34,241 bases of DNA, from the NCBI GenBank assembly GCA_016190145.1, contig JACPRD010000185.1:1-34241 (forward strand), given 5' to 3'. Shown one piece after another: positions 16,158-24,031 of the stretch (within the stretch, counting starts at the first letter, position 1; every line of letters begins with the position of its first letter). Below the pieces are notes generated by a model. The model was not told the DNA's origin. It was given only the letters and a program-made list of their open reading frames with translations, and ran no database searches. The translations under genes were made by a program, and so were the position numbers. This DNA is from Planctomycetota bacterium (GTDB lineage Bacteria; Planctomycetota; MHYJ01; WSZJ01).

Positions 16158-16910
16158 CTAGGAATCATAGCGCCTCACGACGGCGTCCTTCAAGCTGCTG
16201 AAGAAAACCCCGTTTTTTCGTTCTCGAAGTCGCTCCAGGATGGGCTTCAACTCCGTCGGATCACAGGTGAAGGTCCCCGTGCAGAACACGTCGATGTCCA
16301 GGAGAAGGCTCTGCCTGTTCTCCTCCAAGCCCGGTTCGCTTGCCCGAGTTACGATACATGTCGTCCCGTCGGCAGGATCTGTCGTCACGGTCCGGTCCAT
16401 GAAGGTCTTCAGATCACCTTGAAACCCGGGCGGAGTCTTCGGAGGCTGCATCAATACGCCAGTAAGGAGGCCACGAGCCTCGATCACGAAGTCGATCCTG
16501 TTGATGTACCGTACTGCGATACGCGTCACGCGTTCCGGAGACGCGGTTCGTCGGTAGTGTTCCCACCCTTCCAGGAAACGATCCCGCACCTGCTGCCAAT
16601 CTGTGTAGGGCTTGAGTCTGCTGAAAGTGAAGCCATTCAACTGAAACTGCATGATCTCCTCTCCTGTTTGCGACCAGAATCGGTAGCCGACAGTACCCTT
16701 TTCCTCATAGCTCTGCATGGGGGGCGATCCTCGCGTGAAAGACACGCCCGCCTTGAACTGCCGCATCTCTTCCATACGAGGAAATCGTGGTTTGAGTTCG
16801 TATTGAAGAGCCCGGAATGACTCCAACTTGAAGGCCGCCGGAAGAACAGCGCGGAAATCCACGACGGACTCCGAGACGGGTGGGTTCTTCAGCGGTCTGA
16901 TCTTCGCCAC
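16158..16910 (-). CDS. TIGR04255 family protein
   Basis: A 250-residue protein of the sporadically distributed TIGR04255 family, whose function is not established. Family features visible: N-terminal NPPVSESVVDFR, central FQLNGFTFSRLKPYTDW, and RIAVRYINRIDF. No catalytic motif is evident. The start is GTG at 16910 with GGAG 6 nt upstream. It begins 33 nt after the selenothioredoxin gene on the same strand, so it may be read from the redox operon, yet its composition differs sharply: 16621-16680 is 27/60 G+C in a genome mostly near two-thirds G+C. This suggests acquisition by transfer together with the next two genes. Confidence 0.78.
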   Translation of the reverse strand: MAKIRPLKNPPVSESVVDFRAVLPAAFKLESFRALQYELKPRFPRMEEMRQFKAGVSFTRGSPPMQSYEEKGTVGYRFWSQTGEEIMQFQLNGFTFSRLKPYTDWQQVRDRFLEGWEHYRRTASPERVTRIAVRYINRIDFVIEARGLLTGVLMQPPKTPPGFQGDLKTFMDRTVTTDPADGTTCIVTRASEPGLEENRQSLLLDIDVFCTGTFTCDPTELKPILERLRERKNGVFFSSLKDAVVRRYDS

Positions 16911-16943
16911 AACGGTCTCCGCGAAAGAGCGAGCGAAGTGAGG

Positions 16944-17258
16944 TCAGGCCACGGCCTCGATCTTCTTCTTCATCGCGTCCGGCGACGCCGTCCCCACGTG
17001 CCGCCCGACCTCCTGCCCGTTCTTGAAGAATACGAACGTCGGGAGGCCCATGACGCCGAGCGAAGAGGCCGCTTCCGTCGAATCGTCTATCTTCGCCTTC
17101 ACGAACTTGACCTTGCCGGCGAGCTGGGTCGCGAGCTGCTCCAGCACGGGAGCCATTTTGGTGCAGGCGTGTCAGCCGTCTCCCCAGAAGTCCACGACCG
17201 TGACGCCGGACGCGACCGTGGACTTGAAGTTCCCGTCGTTGACTTCGGCGAGGCTCAT
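16944..17258 (-). CDS. Thioredoxin-fold selenoprotein (UxxC) read through in-frame TGA
   Basis: A 104-residue thioredoxin. Reading from ATG 17258, the sequence is MSLAEVNDGN...VVDFWGDG, then TGA (17174-17172), then HACTKMAPVLEQLA...GLPTFVFFKNGQEVG to the stop at 16944. The TGA falls exactly on the first Cys of the WCxxC site, giving U29-H-A-C32; the cis-Pro (GLPT) and the rest of the fold are intact on the far side. GGAG lies 6 nt before the ATG. A SECIS-like stem-loop follows the TGA. The normal thioredoxin upstream in the operon keeps WCGPC. Expected role: a fast thiol-disulfide reductase in the cytoplasm. A pseudogene is unlikely because the downstream frame is preserved and the DsbD gene shows the same substitution. 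Confidence 0.9.
17138..17174 (-). promoter_or_regulatory. Candidate bacterial SECIS of the selenothioredoxin
   Basis: The TGA is at 17174-17172. After 18 nt, GCTCC (17153-17149) pairs with GGAGC (17142-17138), leaving the loop CGTGCT with G in second position. The loop starts 24 nt after TGA, inside the range usual for bacterial SECIS elements. The stem is short (5 bp) and an alternative hairpin exists slightly downstream. Confidence 0.6.
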
Positions 17259-17275
17259 GTTCGTCTCCGATGCTG

Positions 17276-17599
17276 TTAAGCGAGGAGTTTGTCGATCCGT
17301 TCCTGGAACGCCTGCTTGTTGGCCGCGCCGACCATCCGGTCGACTTCCTTCCCGTCCTTGAAGAACACGATCGTCGGGATGCTCATCACCCCGAAGCGAG
17401 CCGGGGCGCCCTGGTTCTGGTCCACGTCCATCTTGTAGACCCGCACCTTGTCCGCGTACGTGCCCGCCAGCTCCTCGACGATCGGCGCGACCTTCTTGCA
17501 CGGCCCGCACCAGGTCGCCCAGAAGTCCACCATCGCGACGCCCTTGCCGCCTATCTCCGATTCGAACTTGTCGTCGTTCAGTTCCGTCGCCTTGCCCAT
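17276..17599 (-). CDS. trxA: Thioredoxin (canonical WCGPC)
   Basis: A 107-residue cytoplasmic thioredoxin with WATWCGPCKK at 27-36, cis-Pro in MSIPTIVFF and the usual C-terminal helix. It is the general disulfide reductase and the expected electron donor to DsbD through the membrane. The ATG at 17599 follows GGAG by 8 nt. It sits between the two selenoprotein genes, 101 nt after the DsbD stop and 17 nt before the selenothioredoxin ATG, so the three form one minus-strand operon. Confidence 0.95.
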   Translation of the reverse strand: MGKATELNDDKFESEIGGKGVAMVDFWATWCGPCKKVAPIVEELAGTYADKVRVYKMDVDQNQGAPARFGVMSIPTIVFFKDGKEVDRMVGAANKQAFQERIDKLLA

Positions 17600-17700
17600 C
17601 GTCGGATCTCCAGCCTGAAAGAAGTCGGATGTGATCTTCCGGAATGCCGCTCGCGCTCCGGAACAATGATCGCCCGCGGCCGGTCGCGCGGCCAGCCCTT

Positions 17701-19578
17701 TCAGCGCCCGCCCTTTCCTCCCGCGGCCTCGCGAAGCGCCTCCACCACCATCCCCGGCGTCAGCACCTCGGGAAGCAGCCAGACTTCCCGCGCCGGATCC
17801 GCCGGGATCACGACATACATCGGGACGCCGGCCTTCCCATGGCGCCGGAGCCACGCGCTGATGACGGGGTTCGACCGGGTGAAGTCCGCCTTGAGCGGCA
17901 CGACGCCCAGCTTCGCCATCTCCTGCCGGACGGCGTCGGTCTCGAGCGCGACGCGCTCGTTGGTCTTGCACGTGAGTCACCAGTCCGCCGTGAAATCGAT
18001 GAAGCCGGGTTTGCCGGCCTTCCGCAGCGCGGCGACGTTCTCCTCGCTGAACGGCTGCCAGGGGATCTCCCGGGCGAAATCCAGGCCCTCCGTCTTTAAC
18101 GCCGCGCCGCCGGCTCCCGCTTCCGCCGCCTTCGTGACCAGGAACCTCTTCCCCGCCACGACCGAAATCGCGATCGCGAACCCGATGGCGAGGAGCCGCG
18201 AGCGCGGGGGCGCGATGTCCGAGCCCCACTGCCCGTAGACCCAGGCGCCGAAGGAGACGGCCGTGAGGAAGGCGAGGAAGCCGATCACTCCGTCCGGGCC
18301 GGTTTGCGTCGCGATGGTGTCGATCAGCCAGACGGCCGTCCCGATGAGGATGAACCCCATGACCTTCTGGAACGGTCCCAGCCAGGCGCCGGGTTTCGGC
18401 AGGAATCGGAAGAGGGCGGGCACCCAGCCGATGACGAGGAACGGCAGCGCGAGGCCGAGGCCGGCCGCGGAGAGGAAGAGGAACACGCCCCAGCCGGGAA
18501 GGGTGAAGGCGAATCCGATGCCGGTGCTGAGGAAGGGGGCGGTGCAGGGGGTGGCGACGACGGTGACGAAGAGGCCGGTCATGAGGTGGCCGATCCAGCC
18601 GTGCTTCCGCGTGGCCTGCGAGGCGATCCCGGCGCCCATGGCGGGGACTTCGAAGACGCCGAGGAGGCTCAGGGCGAACACGAATATGATGGTGGTGAGC
18701 GCCATGACGAAGGGGGTCGACTGGAACTGGAATCCCCAGCCGACCTCCTTGCCGAGGGCCCGTAGCACGACGACGGCGACGGCGAGAGCGTTCAGGCACA
18801 GGAGGACGCCCGCGGTGTACGCGAGCGCCGCGACCCGGCGGGTGCCGGGCGTGACGTGCTTCTGCCCGACGAGGCTGAACAGCTTGAGCGTGAGGACGGG
18901 GAGGACGCAGGGCATGACGTTGAGGAGCAGCCCGCCGACGAACGCGAGGCCGAGCATCGCCATGAACGAGGCGTCCGCCGCGGGCCCTGCGGGCTTCGCG
19001 GCCGCCGGCGGAGGGTCCGGTTTCTTCGGCTCCACCGGCGGCGGCGCCGTCCCGCCCTCGAGGACCGTGACTTGCCCCTGGACCCCGATGTCCCCTTCCT
19101 CAAGGCAGGTCGACATGGTGCACAGCATGTGGTGCACCGCGAGCGTGAATTTCGCCGGGCCGGGTTTCGCCCCCTCCGTCACGACGAGCGGCACTTCGAA
19201 CGTCGCGGTCCCCTCGTGGTAGGCGTACTCCTCGACGACGCCGTTCTCGTACGTCTCCTTGTGGTAGTGCGGCTCCGACTCCTTCACGCCCTCTCCCGCG
19301 CGGAACGTCCCCGCGGTGACCCGGAACGCCGTCGGGATCCCCGTGGTGCCCTTCTTCACCGAGTAGATGTGCCAGCCCTCGGGGATCTCCACCTCGATTT
19401 TCACGACGACCGTTTCGCCCAGCTTCGCCCTCGCGGGCTCGACGCCGGCGACGCGTCCCTGGAGCACGGCGAGCTCGGCCGGCACTTCGCCCGGCGGATC
19501 GCCGATCTGCGCCCGGAGTGGAAGCGCGAGCAGAAGCGTGGCGGCCAGGATTCTCAGGGTCATCACGAGGGGCGACAT
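17701..19578 (-). CDS. DsbD-like thiol:disulfide interchange selenoprotein read through in-frame TGA
   Basis: Moves electrons from cytoplasmic thioredoxin to the periplasm. Total 625 residues: signal peptide (about 1-23); N-terminal DsbD-alpha-like domain with Cys153 and Cys158 (MLCTMSTC); a Pro-rich linker; about eight membrane segments (204-480) with Cys224 in NVMPCVLP and Cys345 in ATPCTAPF; C-terminal thioredoxin-fold domain. That domain runs GKPGFIDFTADW, TGA (17979-17977), LTCKTNERVALETDAV, and ends at a real TGA stop (17701-17703). The family normally has DWCLTCK here, so TGA replaces the first Cys, giving U534-L-T-C537. A SECIS-like hairpin follows. The ATG at 19578 has GAGG 8 nt upstream. 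First gene of the redox operon, divergent from the M24 peptidase. Read without recoding it would lose its redox domain. Confidence 0.9.
17944..17979 (-). promoter_or_regulatory. Candidate bacterial SECIS of the DsbD-like selenoprotein
   Basis: The TGA is at 17979-17977. After 18 nt, GAGCGC (17958-17953) pairs perfectly with GCGCTC (17949-17944) around the loop GTC, with G in first position. The loop starts 25 nt after TGA. Stem start and loop distance match the element in the selenothioredoxin gene. Confidence 0.68.
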
Positions 19579-19655
19579 CCTAATGTCCTCATCGTCCCCT
19601 CTGCAACGACCGTCGCGCCCCCGCGATTCCCGGGTTCCGGCGGCGGAGCCTCGTC

Positions 19656-19684
19656 TTGATCCCTCCGTGCCCCGGTGCTATCGT
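19656..19684 (+). promoter_or_regulatory. Possible promoter for the M24 peptidase operon
   Basis: TTGATC (19656-19661), 17 nt, TATCGT (19679-19684), 34 nt before the ATG of the peptidase gene. Confidence 0.5.
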
Positions 19685-19718
19685 CGTCTGACCTCCCCGC
19701 ACCCTCGGAGTCGCGCCC

Positions 19719-20843
19719 ATGGCCGATGCCGTCCTTATCTATGCCGCCAGCTCCCACGACTCCAATCTCCTCTACAAGACGCGGTTCCAGGCCGGCGACC
19801 CCATCGTCTACATCGAAGCCGGCGGGAAAAACCTCCTCGTCCTGAACGACCTCGAGCTGGGGCGGGGGAAAGCCGAAGCGCGCGTCGACGAAATCGTGTC
19901 GATGTCGGCGGTCGAGAAGGAGCTGAAGGACGCGGGCCAGGCGAAGCCCACGCTCGCCGACATCGTCGCGCGCGTGCTGGAGCTGCGCGGCGCCGACCGC
20001 GTCACCGTCCCCGCGAGCTTCCCGCTGGAGATGGCGGACATGCTGCGCGGGAAAGGTGTGTCGCTGACGTACCGGCGGGAGCCGTTCTATCCCGAGCGCA
20101 CGGTCAAGACCGAGGAAGAGCTGAAGCACATCCGCGAGGCTGTGAAATTCACGGAAGAGGCGTACGCGCGGGCGCACAAGGCATTCGTGGAGACGGAAAT
20201 CCGCGGGAACGAACTCTGGTACCAGGGGTCGCCGCTCACGGCCGAGCGCGTCAAGCGGATCATTGACGGGTACCTGTACGAGAACGACCTGCTGGCGACG
20301 CACACGATCGTCGCGGGCGGCGAGCAGGGCACGGACCCGCACTGCCGCGGCTTCGGGCCGCTTCACCCGAACGAAACCATCGTGATCGACGTTTTTCCGA
20401 AGTCGCTCAAGACGGGATACGTGGCGGACATGACGCGGACGTGGGTCAAGGGAAAGGCAACCGCGGAGGCGAAGCGGATCGACGCGGCGGTGAAGGCGGC
20501 GTGCGAGACGGCGTTCCGGACGATCCGCGCGGGAGTGGAGTCGACGGACGTGCACAAGGCAGTGCAGAAGACGCTGGAGGACGCGGGGTTCAAGACGGAG
20601 ACGCGCGACGGCAAGCCCGTCGGATTCTTCCACGGCACGGGCCACGGCATCGGCCTCGACGTCCACGAATCGCCCCCGATGGGCAAGCGGGGGGCGCTTC
20701 TCAAGGAAGGAATGGTCGTCACGGTCGAGCCCGGGCTTTACTATCCGGGTGTGGGGGCGGTCCGGATCGAGGACGACGTGGTCGTGACGAAGGACGGCTG
20801 CGTGAACCTCTGTTCCTACCACAAGAACCTGGAGATCCCCTAA
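19719..20843 (+). CDS. M24 family aminopeptidase (Xaa-Pro aminopeptidase-like)
   Basis: A 374-residue cytoplasmic metallopeptidase of the pita-bread fold, expected to remove N-terminal residues, probably before proline. The N-terminal creatinase-like domain occupies about 1-125. The five metal ligands are visible: Asp224 (VIDVFP), Asp237 (VADMTRTW), His309 (GTGHGIG), Glu337 (VEPGLYY) and Glu351 (RIEDD). Good promoter upstream and divergent from the redox operon. The TPR gene starts 1 nt after its stop. Confidence 0.92.
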   Translation: MADAVLIYAASSHDSNLLYKTRFQAGDPIVYIEAGGKNLLVLNDLELGRGKAEARVDEIVSMSAVEKELKDAGQAKPTLADIVARVLELRGADRVTVPASFPLEMADMLRGKGVSLTYRREPFYPERTVKTEEELKHIREAVKFTEEAYARAHKAFVETEIRGNELWYQGSPLTAERVKRIIDGYLYENDLLATHTIVAGGEQGTDPHCRGFGPLHPNETIVIDVFPKSLKTGYVADMTRTWVKGKATAEAKRIDAAVKAACETAFRTIRAGVESTDVHKAVQKTLEDAGFKTETRDGKPVGFFHGTGHGIGLDVHESPPMGKRGALLKEGMVVTVEPGLYYPGVGAVRIEDDVVVTKDGCVNLCSYHKNLEIP

Positions 20844-20844
20844 C

Positions 20845-21354
20845 GTGGCCATTCAGCGACGCGAACACGCCGAGTTCTGGCTGCAGGAGGCGTTCAAGCG
20901 CCAGATGCAGGGGGATCTCGACAAGGCGGTGGAGCTGTACCGCAAGTCGATCGAGGTCCATGCGATGCCCGAGGCGCACACGTTTCTGGGGTGGACGTAC
21001 TCGTTCCTCGGGCGGCTGCAGGACGCGATCGACGAGTGCCACAAGGCGATCGCGCTCGACCCGGCGTACGGGAATCCGCACAACGACATCGGGGCGTACC
21101 TGATCGAGCTCGGGAAGCTCGACGAGGCGATCCCGTATCTCCAGAAGGCGATCCGGGCGGAGCGCTACGACGCGCGGCACTATCCGCATTTCAATCTGAG
21201 CCGGATCTGGCTGCAGAAAGGCCGGCTGGGCGACGCCATCCACGAGTTGGAGGAGGCCGTCCGGCTCTGTCCGAACTATCCCGCCGCGCTCAAGGAGCTG
21301 ACGCGCCTCCGGGACGAGGAATCCCGCCGGAAGACTTCGCACAAGAACGGGTAA
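20845..21354 (+). CDS. Small TPR protein
   Basis: A 169-residue soluble protein of about four tetratricopeptide units, for example GDLDKAVELYRKSIEVHAMP and GRLQDAIDECHKAIALDP. No signal peptide or enzyme motif. It starts with GTG 1 nt after the peptidase stop, so it is translationally coupled, and it is followed 11 nt later by the HTH gene. It probably acts as a cytoplasmic adaptor; the partner is unknown. Confidence 0.85.
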   Translation: MAIQRREHAEFWLQEAFKRQMQGDLDKAVELYRKSIEVHAMPEAHTFLGWTYSFLGRLQDAIDECHKAIALDPAYGNPHNDIGAYLIELGKLDEAIPYLQKAIRAERYDARHYPHFNLSRIWLQKGRLGDAIHELEEAVRLCPNYPAALKELTRLRDEESRRKTSHKNG

Positions 21355-21365
21355 GGAGAGCGACC

Positions 21366-21698
21366 GTGGTCACGCTGGGTGAGATCGCCGCTGCCGTCAA
21401 GATGGACGTCGAGGTCGTACGCCGGATCCTGAGCGAGCAGCCGGGCACGCGCGTGCCCAAGGACACGGCCGACAAGGTGTTCGGCACGGCCCGCAAGCTC
21501 GGGTACGACTTCAAGAAGCTGAAGATCGGGAAGCGGATGAGCGCGCGCAAGGAGGTCTTCGACGAGGTTCTGCAGCAGATCGAGTCTCATCCTTCCTGGA
21601 GCCGGTCGGACATCGTGAAATACGTGAAGCAGTCGAGCGAGATGATCGAGCGCGTGTCGAACCGGACGTTTCACGAGGAATTCCCCAAGGACGACTAA
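21366..21698 (+). CDS. Small LacI-like HTH DNA-binding protein
   Basis: A 110-residue protein. Residues 1-50 look like a LacI-family headpiece (VTLGEIAAAVKMDVEVVRRIL, then VPKDTADKVFGTARKLGYD), but there is no sugar-binding domain; the remainder is a basic, helical tail. It could be an operon-local regulator or a nucleoid-type protein. The GTG at 21366 has GGAG 6 nt upstream. Last gene of the peptidase-TPR-HTH unit. Confidence 0.75.
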   Translation: MVTLGEIAAAVKMDVEVVRRILSEQPGTRVPKDTADKVFGTARKLGYDFKKLKIGKRMSARKEVFDEVLQQIESHPSWSRSDIVKYVKQSSEMIERVSNRTFHEEFPKDD

Positions 21699-21700
21699 TC

Positions 21701-21748
21701 CTTCGACCCGCCCTTCGGGCTCGCTCAGGGCCAGCCGAAGGGTGCGTC
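21701..21748. repeat. REP-like hairpin of the CCCTTCGGGCTCGCTCAGGG type
   Basis: CCCTTCGG (21712-21719) pairs with CCGAAGGG (21736-21743) around GGCTCGCTCAGGGCCA. This is the common interspersed motif seen in many environmental bacterial genomes (CCTTCGACCCG...CTCAGGGC). It lies between the HTH and PH-domain genes. There is no T tract. Confidence 0.7.
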
Positions 21749-21806
21749 ATCCGGCGGATCCGAAATCGGTCCTGGCGTAAAGAATTCCAGACGGGAGGAG
21801 TCCGGA

Positions 21807-22463
21807 GTGTTCTGCAACAAATGCGGCGTCGAGCTGCCTGAGGGAAGCGGGTTCTGCAACAAGTGCGGCGCTTCGCAGGGCGGCGCCGCGCCCGCCGCCG
21901 CCGCCGGATCGCCCGCGCCGGCGGTCCCGCAGCCCGCGGCGCAGGCGGTCCACGAGCCGTCGAAGGAAGAGGAGGTGTGGCGCGGCCGCTACTCGCCGCG
22001 CACGCTGGGGATGGGGTTTGTGGGGGCGGGACTGTGGCTCGTCGGGCTCTGGGTCGCGTACTTCGCGATGTCGGGAAAGGAATCCTGGTTCCACGACAAG
22101 GCGTGGTTCGTGTGGGTGATCGCGATCCTGTCACCGCTCCCGGCGATCTATGTCGGCCTGATCGCGTTCTGGCGGACCCTTACGATCCGGTACCGCCTGA
22201 CGACGCAGCGCCTGTTCATCGAGCGCGGTTTCATCGGCCGGAAGATCGACGAAGTGGAGCTGATCCGCGTCGACGACGTCTCCGTGGCGCAGAACGTTCT
22301 GCAGCGGGTGTTCGACGTCGGGACTGTCATGATCCTGTCGACGGACGCGACGCACCCGAAGCTCGGGCTGATCGGCATTCAGTCGCCGGTGTCGCTGAAG
22401 GAAAAAGTGCGCGCGCTGATGAAGGAGTCGCGCAAGCGCAGCGTTCACTTCGAGACACTCTGA
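21807..22463 (+). CDS. Zinc-ribbon, two-TM protein with bacterial PH domain (YdbS/bPH2-like)
   Basis: A 218-residue inner-membrane protein. Residues 1-25 form a zinc ribbon (CNKCG, then CNKCG 15 residues later), followed by an Ala/Pro linker, two membrane segments (about 68-88 and 98-122) and a C-terminal bPH2-like domain (TIRYRLTTQRLFIERGFIGRK; IRVDDVSVAQNVLQRVF; VGTVMIL). The GTG at 21807 follows GGAGG and GGAG. Function of the family is not defined; a membrane-associated signalling or stress role is often suggested. Convergent with the OSBS-like gene, with the GTTCGGC hairpin between. Confidence 0.85.
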   Translation: MFCNKCGVELPEGSGFCNKCGASQGGAAPAAAAGSPAPAVPQPAAQAVHEPSKEEEVWRGRYSPRTLGMGFVGAGLWLVGLWVAYFAMSGKESWFHDKAWFVWVIAILSPLPAIYVGLIAFWRTLTIRYRLTTQRLFIERGFIGRKIDEVELIRVDDVSVAQNVLQRVFDVGTVMILSTDATHPKLGLIGIQSPVSLKEKVRALMKESRKRSVHFETL

Positions 22464-22531
22464 GCGGAGCTTGAGCCTAGCGGAGAGCTGCTGAAGACTC
22501 TGATCAGCGACACCAGGATTCCCGCGATCCG

Positions 22532-22682
22532 GTTCGGCGTTCGGAGTTCGGGGTTCGGCGTTTCCCGGATCCGCCCGGCTGGTCCCCGCGCTTCCGGCCA
22601 CCTAAGACAGGTCGTCGCGAGCTCGCGATCGGGATCGCCGCAGCTGGCGTCAACGCCGAACACCGAACGCCGAACGCCGAAC
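22532..22682. repeat. GTTCGGC 7-nt array with inverted array (151-bp hairpin)
   Basis: The left arm is four consecutive units (22532-22559): GTTCGGC, GTTCGGA, GTTCGGG, GTTCGGC. The right arm (22655-22682) is four complementary units, matching at 26 of 28 positions. The 95-nt interior contains GCGAGCTCGC, itself palindromic. It lies between two convergent genes. Confidence 0.9.
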
Positions 22683-22708
22683 GCGCCCGCTCTCCCCCGT
22701 CCCGGGCG

Positions 22709-23833
22709 TCACCTGGCCGGCGCGCGATTCCGGATCACGACGCGGCTCACACGCCGCTTCCTCAGCACGTCCATCCGGATCTCCGCCCCGATCCCCTTCC
22801 CCTGCCGCACCGCGATCGTTCCCTTCCCCGAAACCACGACCGGCTCGTCGATCACGTCCGGATCGTAGTAGCGGTCGCTTCCCGAAATGTCTCCGGGCTT
22901 CGTGAACCCGGGCAGGCTGGCGATGGCGACGTTGTGGAGGCGGCCGACGCCGCTTTCGAGGAGGCCGCCGCACCAGACGGGGACGCGGCGGCGGCGGCAG
23001 AGGTCGTGGATGCGAAGGGCGAGGGTGGGGCCGCCGACGCGGGCGGGCTTGATGTTGACGACGCGGCAGGCGCGCATGTCCACGGCGTTGCGCGCGAGGT
23101 CGGGGGAGGTGATGGACTCGTCGAGGCAGACGGGGGTCCGGATTTTTTTCGCGAGGGCCGCATGGTCGGCGAGGTCCTCGTGGCCGAGGGGCTGTTCGAG
23201 GTAGTCGAGGCGGAAGCGGTCGAGGCGCGCGAGGTGTGGGGCGTCGCGGAGGGTGTAGGCGCCGTTGGCGTCGGCGGTGAGGGGGAAGTCCGGGAGGAGT
23301 TTCCGGGCGGCGGCGAGGGGGAGTTGGTCCCAGCCCGGCTTGATCTTGAGTTTCACGCGGCGGTAGCCTCGCTCGACGAAAGCGGCGATGCGACGCATGA
23401 GGTCCGGAAGCGGTTCGATGCCGAGCGACACGCCGCTTTCGATTTCCCGGCGGGTTCCGCCGTAGAGCCGCGCCACGGGCACGCCCCGGCGGCGCGCCTC
23501 GAGGTCCCAGAGAGCGGATTCGAGGCCCGCCTTGGCCATGGCGTGGCCGCGGATGCGGGCGAAGAGGGCCGGGCAGTCGGCGGGAGTGCGGAGGCCGGCG
23601 GCGAAGAGTTCGGGCGCGAGGAAGCTATCGATGACATAGGCGGCGGTGACGACGGTTTCGGCGGAGTAGTGCGGCTGCGCGGAGGCCGGGACTTCGCCCC
23701 AGCCGGAGACGCCGTCGCCCACGGCTTCGACGAGGATGGTCTCCTGCCGGAGGACGCGGCCGAAGGAGGTTTCGAACGGGAACCGGAGGGGCATGTGGAG
23801 CGTGTGGAGGACGATTCTGCTGGGAAGTTCCAT
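22709..23833 (-). CDS. Enolase-superfamily o-succinylbenzoate synthase / N-acylamino acid racemase (MenC type 2-like)
   Basis: A 374-residue TIM-barrel enzyme. The N-terminal capping domain has MPLRFPFETSFGRV; the barrel shows catalytic Lys163 in KLKIKPGWD, metal ligands Asp188 (TADANG), Glu213 (DYLEQP) and Asp238 (CLDES), and the opposite catalytic Lys262 (NIKPARVGG). This matches the OSBS/NAAAR family. Menaquinone synthesis is the usual role, but no other men gene is nearby, and family members also racemise N-acylamino acids. The frame is open 60 codons upstream, but homology starts at ATG 23833. Confidence 0.85.
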   Translation of the reverse strand: MELPSRIVLHTLHMPLRFPFETSFGRVLRQETILVEAVGDGVSGWGEVPASAQPHYSAETVVTAAYVIDSFLAPELFAAGLRTPADCPALFARIRGHAMAKAGLESALWDLEARRRGVPVARLYGGTRREIESGVSLGIEPLPDLMRRIAAFVERGYRRVKLKIKPGWDQLPLAAARKLLPDFPLTADANGAYTLRDAPHLARLDRFRLDYLEQPLGHEDLADHAALAKKIRTPVCLDESITSPDLARNAVDMRACRVVNIKPARVGGPTLALRIHDLCRRRRVPVWCGGLLESGVGRLHNVAIASLPGFTKPGDISGSDRYYDPDVIDEPVVVSGKGTIAVRQGKGIGAEIRMDVLRKRRVSRVVIRNRAPAR

Positions 23834-24031
23834 GCGGGCATTATCCCTCGGGCGCCCGGGCGCGCGCCACGATCCGCATTCAGGTGAACCGCCGGCGCGA
23901 GCCCGGAGGGCGGGCGAGTCCCGCGCGCTCGGAATCCTTGAGCGTAACCGCGGCTTCCTGGCGTCGCTGAACGCGACGGGAACTTCCCAGCCGCCCGGGC
24001 GTCCAATGCTCAATTCCCCGGGAGGCTCCCC

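Noticed and set aside
17172-17174. TGA in the thioredoxin gene as a sequencing error or pseudogene
   Set aside because: A second independent gene in the same operon has TGA at the equivalent Cys, both with downstream homology intact and a hairpin at the same distance.
17172-17979. Genome-wide reassignment of TGA to an amino acid
   Set aside because: argG, the TPR gene, the alpha/beta hydrolase, queD, carA and both selenoprotein genes themselves end at TGA in the expected place; only the CxxC positions are read through.
23834-24013. 60-codon N-terminal extension of the OSBS-like protein
   Set aside because: No family resemblance; the enzyme's capping domain begins at the ATG at 23833.
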